NCBI GenBank assembly: GCA_022842805.1
Contig: JALHOX010000028.1
Span: 1-6,309, forward strand
Origin: Phycisphaerae bacterium
Lineage (GTDB): Bacteria > Planctomycetota > Phycisphaerae > UBA1845 > Fen-1342
Direction: 5' to 3'
Length of the DNA: 6,309 nucleotides
Part shown: positions 6,307 to 6,309 of the stretch, piece after piece
How positions within the stretch are numbered: position 1 is the stretch's first letter
Layout: each line of letters opens with the position of its first letter
Notes under the pieces: model-generated
Database searches by the model: none
The model's input: only the letters and a program-made list of their open reading frames with translations
Told to the model about the DNA's origin: nothing
Program-made: the position numbers and the translations under genes

Positions 6307-6309
6307 GGC

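Overview
The window looks like a piece of a GC-rich planctomycete chromosome, probably from the Phycisphaerae side of the phylum. The main reason is that the proteins at both ends are exported and finish in the same type of C-terminal tail: a cysteine-containing, dockerin-like pair of EF-hand calcium loops. Secreted proteins of these bacteria commonly carry such a tail. The assignment is inferred from protein style; there is no rRNA marker here.

Layout from left to right. Bases 1-432 (+) are the 3' end of a gene for a secreted protein with a dockerin-like tail. Bases 433-754 are a gap of about 320 bases with a plausible sigma70-type promoter (515-543) and an untranslated leader for the next gene. 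Bases 755-2935 (+) are thrS, threonyl-tRNA synthetase, with an insertion of roughly 70 residues in the catalytic domain. A short gap follows, with a GC-rich hairpin over the thrS stop codon and a strong Shine-Dalgarno sequence. Bases 3006-3704 (+) are infC, translation initiation factor IF3. It almost certainly starts at a rare ATC codon and ends in a long acidic, proline-rich tail. Bases 3705-3903 hold a structured stretch and a clear intrinsic terminator (3805-3834). Bases 3904-6306 (-) are a large secreted subtilisin-family (S8) protease of the KP-43 / fervidolysin type, convergent with infC, again ending in the dockerin-like tail.

thrS and infC are neighbours in many bacteria and are probably co-transcribed here. 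The usual partners rpmI and rplT (ribosomal proteins L35 and L20) do not follow infC, so the translation cluster is cut short by the terminator and the protease gene. Two control points are suggested: the thrS leader, and the ATC start of infC, which in other bacteria lets IF3 repress its own translation. The flanking exported proteins are functionally unrelated to thrS-infC; what they share is the C-terminal tail, presumably used for anchoring or sorting at the cell surface.

I saw no tRNA or rRNA genes, CRISPR array, insertion sequence or phage gene. I found no convincing new multi-gene system. The most interesting points are the non-AUG infC start, the ThrRS insertion and the shared tail on both flanking proteins.
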